Assembly (NCBI GenBank): GCA_964384645.1
Contig: CAYLKL010000003.1
Location: forward strand, 1-64,000
Direction of reading: 5' to 3'
DNA from: DAORIO01 sp964384645
GTDB taxonomy: Bacteria; Patescibacteriota; Minisyncoccia; Phycocordibacterales; UBA9973
DNA: 64,000 nucleotides
In this document: one piece after another, positions 59,525-64,000 of the stretch
Position numbering within the stretch: the first letter of the stretch is position 1
Layout of the letters: each line of letters opens with the position of its first letter
The notes under the pieces: generated by a model
What the model was told of the DNA's origin: nothing
Database searches by the model: none
The model's input: only the letters and a program-made list of their open reading frames with translations
Position numbers and translations under genes: made by a program

Positions 59525-59530
59525 GGAAAC

Positions 59531-59926
59531 ATGAATGACTGTATTTTTTGCAAAATAATCAAAGGAGAAATTCCAAGCTATAAAATTTATGAAGATGAAT
59601 CTTTTATTTCGTTCTTAGATATCAATCCAGTTTCTAAAGGACACGCCCTTATAATTCCTAAAAGTCACATTGAATGGATGCACGAGGCGGATGATAGTTT
59701 GATAAAAGAGATATTTGTATTAACTAAAAAAATGATGTTAAACATAAAGGAAAAGCTTCCGTGTGATTATGTGCAAATTGGTGTAGTCGGCAAAGATGTT
59801 CCACATTTTCATGTTCATCTAATACCTAGATCTTTAGAAGAGGCTGTTACTCAAACAACGAGACCACATGCTCCATACATGTCTCAGGAAGAAATAGATG
59901 AAATAGTAAATAAAATAAAAATGTAA
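59531..59926 (+). CDS. HIT-family nucleotide hydrolase/transferase
   Basis: 131 residues from the ATG at 59531. It starts MNDCIFCKIIKGEIPSYKI; the C-x-x-C recalls zinc-binding HIT proteins. The catalytic histidine triad is HFHVHLIPR (about 98-106). Such proteins act on AMP-linked substrates such as Ap4A or AMP-lysine. Divergent from recJ with start codons 23 nt apart. Confidence 0.93.
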   Translation: MNDCIFCKIIKGEIPSYKIYEDESFISFLDINPVSKGHALIIPKSHIEWMHEADDSLIKEIFVLTKKMMLNIKEKLPCDYVQIGVVGKDVPHFHVHLIPRSLEEAVTQTTRPHAPYMSQEEIDEIVNKIKM

Positions 59927-59932
59927 AAGAAA

Positions 59933-59960
59933 AAAAGCGACCTTGTGAGGTCGCTTTTTG
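59933..59960. terminator. Bidirectional terminator
   Basis: AAGCGACC / GGTCGCTTTTT stem, shared by the HIT gene (+) and the 44-residue ORF (-). Confidence 0.9.
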
Positions 59961-59978
59961 TTAAGTCACAGCAGAGCT

Positions 59979-60113
59979 TTATTTTACCCAGGCAAAGTAT
60001 TTACCTGTTTCAGCTTTACTTTTAAAAGATACTCCTGTAAGTCCGAGGAAGAGGATAAGCACGAAGCCGATTACATAAACATTCTTGTTTGCTCTTTGAC
60101 GGATAATTTCCAT
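59979..60113 (-). CDS. 44-residue single-helix membrane protein
   Basis: It starts MEIIRQRANKNVYVIGFV, continues LILFLGLTGVSF as one membrane helix, and ends KSKAETGKYFAWVK. The basic residues before the helix predict an inside N-terminus. It has a fully consensus promoter (TTGACA, 16 bp, TATAAT), the A-rich leader ATTAAAAACTAAAAAAACATG and a terminator, so strong expression is expected. Unknown family and too small for routine gene finders. Confidence 0.72.
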   Translation of the reverse strand: MEIIRQRANKNVYVIGFVLILFLGLTGVSFKSKAETGKYFAWVK

Positions 60114-60156
60114 GTTTTTTTAGTTTTTAATTGGTTTAATTATTTAACTTTCTTTA

Positions 60157-60184
60157 ATTATACCATACATAGAGTTATTGTCAA
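60157..60184 (-). promoter_or_regulatory. Consensus promoter of the 44-residue membrane protein
   Basis: Perfect TTGACA (60179-60184), 16-bp spacer, perfect TATAAT (60157-60162). It is the only promoter in the window with both boxes perfect that I found. Confidence 0.88.
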
Positions 60185-60215
60185 GTCTCATTTACGGACA
60201 CTTATATAGACGAAT

Positions 60216-61343
60216 TTATGCCTTTTTTATTACAGCTTCTATTCCGACGAGAGTACTAAAGGCCAAAAAATCAAGTGTGGCACCCCCGCCAGTCGAAACA
60301 AACCTATATTTTTCAAGTTTATTTTCCTTTTCAAGGATAGCAAGCGTGTCTCCACCACCCAAATAAACATCCCCCGACACATCTGCCAAAAATGAAAGTA
60401 AATCATTCGTTGTTTTATCGAAACCGTTCTCGTAATTGCCTAGAGGTCCGTTCCAAAGTATCGTTTTTGAAACTCGAGCAAGGTCAAAAATCTGTTCCAT
60501 GCTTTTGTGCCCGACATCTACAATATTTTCATCTTCTGTTACTTCATTTAAAAGTCTTTCTCTTGTGCCGTTTGGTCCAGTCACAACTACGTCTACTGGA
60601 AGATGTAAATTTTCTCTTCCCAAAAAAGGCTGAGCGAGCTCTGGATTATCAGCCAAAGATATTCCTGTTTCAAAACCTTGTGCTTCAAAAAAGGAATTCG
60701 CTAAAGCACCGGCCACGTAAACATTGTCTGCTCGATCTAAAAAATTTTTCAGTAACGGAACTTTAGTGCTAATTTTTGCGCCACCTGAAATAAACAAAAA
60801 GGGGTGTTCTGGATTTTCAATAATTTTATTTAAATTCTCTATTTCGTTCCACATACCAAAACCAAAATAAGATGGTAAATATTTTGGAAGACCCACTACT
60901 GAAGCATGTGCTCGGTGTGAAACTGAAAAAGCATCATTTACATAGAAATCTGCTAGGCTGGCGAGATCTTTTGCAAAAGTTTCATCATTTGATTCTTCCA
61001 TTTTGTTTCGCCGAATATTTTCAACTAAAACAATTTCATTTTCAACTATACATTTCTTTATACTTTCGACTTCTGGCTTGTCACAGAAAGATGCTGTTAT
61101 ATTTTTTTGTTTTAACAAATCTATAAAAGGCAGTAGTGAGTCCTCTGTCTTACCTCGATGGCTTAAAATTATTATTTTGCATCCTTTTTCTTTTAGAAAT
61201 TCTATTGTTTTAATACTTTGTAAAAATCTCTGACTATTTATCATCGGAGCCCCTGGGACATTGTAATCAACTCGCAAAAGAACAATGTCGCCACGATGAC
61301 ACTGAAGATTTTCTATATTATGTTGATTTATTTTATCCTGCAT
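60216..61343 (-). CDS. pgk: Phosphoglycerate kinase
   Basis: 375 residues, slightly short. LLRVDYNVPG (substrate Asp-x-Asn), LSHRGKTED, VNDAFSVSHRAHAS, GGAKISTK, WNGPLGNYE and the nucleotide loop GGGDTLAI near 330. It makes ATP in lower glycolysis. It overlaps tpiA by 11 bases, forming a two-gene glycolytic unit. Confidence 0.96.
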   Translation of the reverse strand: MQDKINQHNIENLQCHRGDIVLLRVDYNVPGAPMINSQRFLQSIKTIEFLKEKGCKIIILSHRGKTEDSLLPFIDLLKQKNITASFCDKPEVESIKKCIVENEIVLVENIRRNKMEESNDETFAKDLASLADFYVNDAFSVSHRAHASVVGLPKYLPSYFGFGMWNEIENLNKIIENPEHPFLFISGGAKISTKVPLLKNFLDRADNVYVAGALANSFFEAQGFETGISLADNPELAQPFLGRENLHLPVDVVVTGPNGTRERLLNEVTEDENIVDVGHKSMEQIFDLARVSKTILWNGPLGNYENGFDKTTNDLLSFLADVSGDVYLGGGDTLAILEKENKLEKYRFVSTGGGATLDFLAFSTLVGIEAVIKKA

Positions 61344-62079
61344 AAGCGATAATTTTTAAGAATTTTTTTGTATCCAAACTAGCTCTACCCACCAAAACAC
61401 CGTCTATTTCTTTTGCTTCTACAAAATTTTTAGCATTTACTTCGTCCACCGATCCGCCGTACAAAACCTTTGAAACTTTTTCTGACTCAAAAACTTCTTT
61501 AATTGTTTTTTTAATAAACAAAGACATCTCACGAGCTTCGTCGAGCGTTGCCTCTCGGACGGCTTCACTTCCAATTGCCCAAATAGGCTCATACGCAACA
61601 ATGACTTTGCTTACTTTGTTTGCTGGAACCAAAGACAAATCTATACTTAACTGATTTTTAATAAATTTAAAAAATTCTCCAGTATTATCTCTTTTTGATT
61701 CACCGACGCACAATATAGGAGTAATTCCTTCAGACAAAAGACTTTCTATTTTTCTAGCAATCAATTCGTCTGACTCTCCTCTTTTTCTTGATTCAGAATG
61801 CCCAACAATTCCATACTTAGCGCCTAGAGTTTTTAAATGTTTCGGTGAAAGTGTGCCAGTGAAAGACCCAGAAGAATCAAGACCATTATCCTGTGAACCC
61901 GTTACCAAGCTCCCTTTAAGTCCATAAAACAAGGATTGAAACAAAGGTGGTGGAAAAATAATTACTTCAGAATTTTTAAATTTTCTTAGATTTTTATTTA
62001 AATCAGTAAAAAGTTTCTTCGCGGTTTTGGGGTCATTTGGATTTGTTTTCCAATTTCCGGCAATTATTTTTTTTATCAT
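61333..62079 (-). CDS. tpiA: Triosephosphate isomerase
   Basis: 248 residues. GNWKTN (Lys11), IVGHSESRKRG (His), AYEPIWAIG (catalytic Glu about 167) and the phosphate loop LYGGSVDEVNA. It interconverts DHAP and GAP. TAAAAT ends 6 nt before the ATG. Confidence 0.97.
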   Translation of the reverse strand: MIKKIIAGNWKTNPNDPKTAKKLFTDLNKNLRKFKNSEVIIFPPPLFQSLFYGLKGSLVTGSQDNGLDSSGSFTGTLSPKHLKTLGAKYGIVGHSESRKRGESDELIARKIESLLSEGITPILCVGESKRDNTGEFFKFIKNQLSIDLSLVPANKVSKVIVAYEPIWAIGSEAVREATLDEAREMSLFIKKTIKEVFESEKVSKVLYGGSVDEVNAKNFVEAKEIDGVLVGRASLDTKKFLKIIAYAG

Positions 62080-62206
62080 TACCTAATTTTACCTTAACTT
62101 TCAAATTCTTTCCATTTAGTTAACATTGCATATTTTAAGTATTGCTAAAAAAATAATTTGTTGAGCTAAGCTCCTTAATAAAAGACTGTAAACTGTTTTA
62201 ATGGGA

Positions 62207-62237
62207 ATAAAAAAATCCGACAAAGTCGGATTTTTAA
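62207..62237 (-). terminator. Terminator of the 62250 gene
   Basis: AAAATCCGAC / GTCGGATTTTT with loop AAA. The stretch 62080-62206 before it shows no further gene. Confidence 0.9.
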
Positions 62238-62249
62238 AATTATTATTTA

Positions 62250-63734
62250 TTATGGTGTTTCTTGCCAGCTAAATATAACGATACCGTTTCCCCCTTTACA
62301 TCCACTTCCTAGATTTGGAAGAAATGGATTAACTGCACCTGCACCACCACCACCCGAACTAATTCCTCCGCTTGTACAGCTTATCGAGCCCACACCTCCT
62401 TTTCCGGCATCCCTACTACCATCGTCGTTAAAGCTAGAAGCATTACCCCCAAGACCACCATTACCACTAGTACTACCAGAATGGACAACAGATCCATAAC
62501 TTAGCAGATCACCTGTTGATGTGTCTATCAAATAAGGCCACGCTGTGTACTTACCACTAGCTCCAGCTACTCCATTTTGAACATTTGCCCCTACTGTAAA
62601 AGACCCTCCTGTTCCACCAGCACCAGTTCCCGTTGAAGAAGATGGTGTATGTGGATTTACTATTATTTTTCCACCTAGTCCACCTTTTCCACCTTCAGCT
62701 TGAGCTACAACTGTAGATTGAGGTAAGGGACCTATAACCTTAGACTCTCCTCCGTTTTGTCCATCAGAAGCACCGTAACCAGATGGTGGACTATTAAAGT
62801 TTAAAATACTTGATACCCAACCACTAGGTGAGCCATAGAAAGAACCACTAACACCGTATCCTTTTTTAGTACCAGCACTACCGCCTGCACCAACTTGAAC
62901 ACTGTATTGCAAAGAAAGCTGTGTACCGATGCTATTAAATTCAGAGTAAGCTCCTCCACCACCACCTCCACCACCAGAGTTTATTTGACATTTTGCAGCT
63001 TGAGGTCCGGCATCATTAATAGTTCCAGGAGCACCCGATGTTCCAGAACAACCAGTAGAAAGATTATTTCCTTGACTAAATTGATAAGCGAGACCTCCCC
63101 CACCTCCTCCACCAGCACCGTTTATACTTACCCTAAGACTTCCCGCTACATATTTTACTGGTGTAATAAATATATTATTACTACAAGAACCTAACGGAGA
63201 ACTACAATCACCACTTGAGATTTGTGATCCAGAAGAATTAATAGAGTAAGTTTGATATTTAGTTGTGTTAACTACATTGCTTTCACTATTATCAGAAGAA
63301 CTTGTACAGCCCGGATCATTTGGATAGTCGACTAGTCCGTCACTATCATTATCCACGCCATCACTACACTCTGAAGTAGAAGTTGTTACCCCACAAAGAT
63401 AAAGTGTTCCGTTTGACTGAGCACAAACATGAGTATCGCCTGAATTTGTGTGTTGCAAGGTTGCAACCTTAAGTGTTCCAGTTCCAGGATCAGTAGTGTA
63501 ATCACCAACTGTTGTATCTCCAACCAAAAGTGATCCTCCAAAAACAGCAAGAGAATTTAACCCAAGTCCAGAATTTTTTATTTGGTTTGTTGTTCCAACA
63601 TTTACTGGACCCTGAGCATTATTACCAGGAGGCGGACCAGCTGGCGCAACCCAACTACCGGCATAAGAAATACCCGCTGACAATACTAGACCTATAACTA
63701 TTATTTTTAATCCATTTATAACTTGCTGTTTCAT
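62250..63734 (-). CDS. Secreted Gly-rich surface protein with Asp-rich (calcium-like) loop
   Basis: 494 residues. Signal peptide (about 1-25, ending GISYAG). The N-terminal head has GPVNVGTTNQIKNSGLGL, a tail-fibre-like motif. CSDGVDNDSDGLVDYPNDPGC (about 123-143) is an Asp-rich, calcium-type loop between cysteines. The rest is a beta structure with many Gly runs (GGGGGGGL, GGGGGGAYSEF). It ends GIVIFSWQ. No membrane anchor. Promoter not identified. Confidence 0.75.
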   Translation of the reverse strand: MKQQVINGLKIIVIGLVLSAGISYAGSWVAPAGPPPGNNAQGPVNVGTTNQIKNSGLGLNSLAVFGGSLLVGDTTVGDYTTDPGTGTLKVATLQHTNSGDTHVCAQSNGTLYLCGVTTSTSECSDGVDNDSDGLVDYPNDPGCTSSSDNSESNVVNTTKYQTYSINSSGSQISSGDCSSPLGSCSNNIFITPVKYVAGSLRVSINGAGGGGGGGLAYQFSQGNNLSTGCSGTSGAPGTINDAGPQAAKCQINSGGGGGGGGAYSEFNSIGTQLSLQYSVQVGAGGSAGTKKGYGVSGSFYGSPSGWVSSILNFNSPPSGYGASDGQNGGESKVIGPLPQSTVVAQAEGGKGGLGGKIIVNPHTPSSSTGTGAGGTGGSFTVGANVQNGVAGASGKYTAWPYLIDTSTGDLLSYGSVVHSGSTSGNGGLGGNASSFNDDGSRDAGKGGVGSISCTSGGISSGGGGAGAVNPFLPNLGSGCKGGNGIVIFSWQETP

Positions 63735-63789
63735 ATGTTTATAATTTTACCACGCTAATAATAATTTTTATTAATAATTGTTTATAATT

Positions 63790-64000
63790 TTATCTTTCTT
63801 CAATAATTGGTTTTATATTTCCGTTTCCACCGCCACCTCCTGGAGGCACAACACTACAATCTGTTGCAACTACAACTGAAACTTGAGAACTTTCAGAATC
63901 TCCAGAACCATCAACACAAGATATTGAATAATTTAATGTTCCACCATCTGCAACTCCACTTGGAATAAACGGCCCAAAATCAGTTGTACCGCTACTGTTC
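63790..64000 (-). CDS. 3' end of another secreted Ig/PKD-like protein, partial
   Basis: The frame is open from the window edge to a TAA at 63790-63792, giving about 70 residues. It has beta strands (GTLNYSISCVDGSGDSES, SQVSVVVATDC), a PPGGGGGNGN linker and the end KPIIEER. It precedes the 62250 gene by 55 bases on the same strand. The domain type is inferred from strand pattern only. Confidence 0.7.
   Translation of the reverse strand, partial: NSSGTTDFGPFIPSGVADGGTLNYSISCVDGSGDSESSQVSVVVATDCSVVPPGGGGGNGNIKPIIEER

Noticed and set aside
62600..63120. Gly-codon repeats (GGT/GGA runs)
   Set aside because: They are the coding repeats of the Gly-rich surface protein, not an independent repeat element.

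Overview
The window is a gene-dense, AT-rich bacterial chromosome segment that reads with the standard bacterial code. Most stops are TAA. It most probably comes from a member of the Candidate Phyla Radiation (Patescibacteria), Parcubacteria-like. The signs are: no uL30 gene between rpsE and rplO; low-complexity tails on several ribosomal proteins; a large VirD4/HerA-like ATPase; many secreted Ig/LamG/S74-type surface proteins; small intergenic spaces; and few biosynthetic genes. The exact lineage cannot be fixed from this sequence alone.

Layout. 1-10.6 kb: end of a NIF3/YqfO-like gene, an S51-like peptidase, a surface protein, ftsH, smpB followed directly by tmRNA, an AlgH/YqgE protein, an unknown 403-residue protein, the infC-rpmI-rplT set (with a 10-N assembly gap in rpmI), a SLOG protein, a beta-CASP metallo-beta-lactamase and a membrane protein. 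10.6-14.7 kb: an unassigned structured RNA with its own promoter and terminator, ndk, and the large ATPase. 14.7-37.9 kb: ribosomal block on the minus strand, map-adk-secY-rplO-rpsE-rplR-rplF-rpsH-rpsN / two unknown genes / rplE-rplX-rplN-rpsQ-rpmC-rplP-rpsC-rplV-rpsS / a pyrimidine island (pyrD, pyrC, pyrE plus; pyrF minus) / rplB-rplW-rplD-rplC-rpsJ-tuf / an SDR gene / a 21-codon ORF / fusA / a small unknown gene / rpsG-rpsL. 37.9-64 kb: cell-envelope genes (S74 chaperone protein, repeat surface proteins, two giant paralogous LamG/Ig proteins, a protein with a T9SS-like C-terminal domain, Gly-rich proteins). Between these lie a site-2 protease, rpmB, a ComEC split into two genes, superoxide dismutase, RNase HI, recJ, a HIT protein, a 44-residue membrane protein, pgk and tpiA.

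How it works together. The ribosomal block is cut into several transcription units. Each unit examined ends in an intrinsic terminator or begins with a recognisable TTGACA-type promoter. The tuf and rpsS promoters share their spacer sequence as well as the core boxes. The pyrimidine island supplies the last four steps to UMP (dihydroorotase, dihydroorotate dehydrogenase, OPRTase, OMP decarboxylase) but not the first two. The ComEC channel and nuclease genes, RNase HI and RecJ point to DNA uptake and processing.

Two start-site styles recur. In some genes the -10 box ends 6-10 nt before the start codon (leaderless-like: 833-1561, ftsH, infC, the ATPase, sod, the HIT protein). In another set a TAAAAAC-type A-rich leader sits just upstream of the ATG (all four pyr genes, AlgH, two tiny membrane proteins and others). 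Points most worth a second look are the 10.6 kb RNA, the operon-splitting pyr island, the tiny membrane ORFs with consensus promoters, the 546-bp near-identical block shared by the giant surface genes, and the terminal-inverted-repeat element found in two copies.
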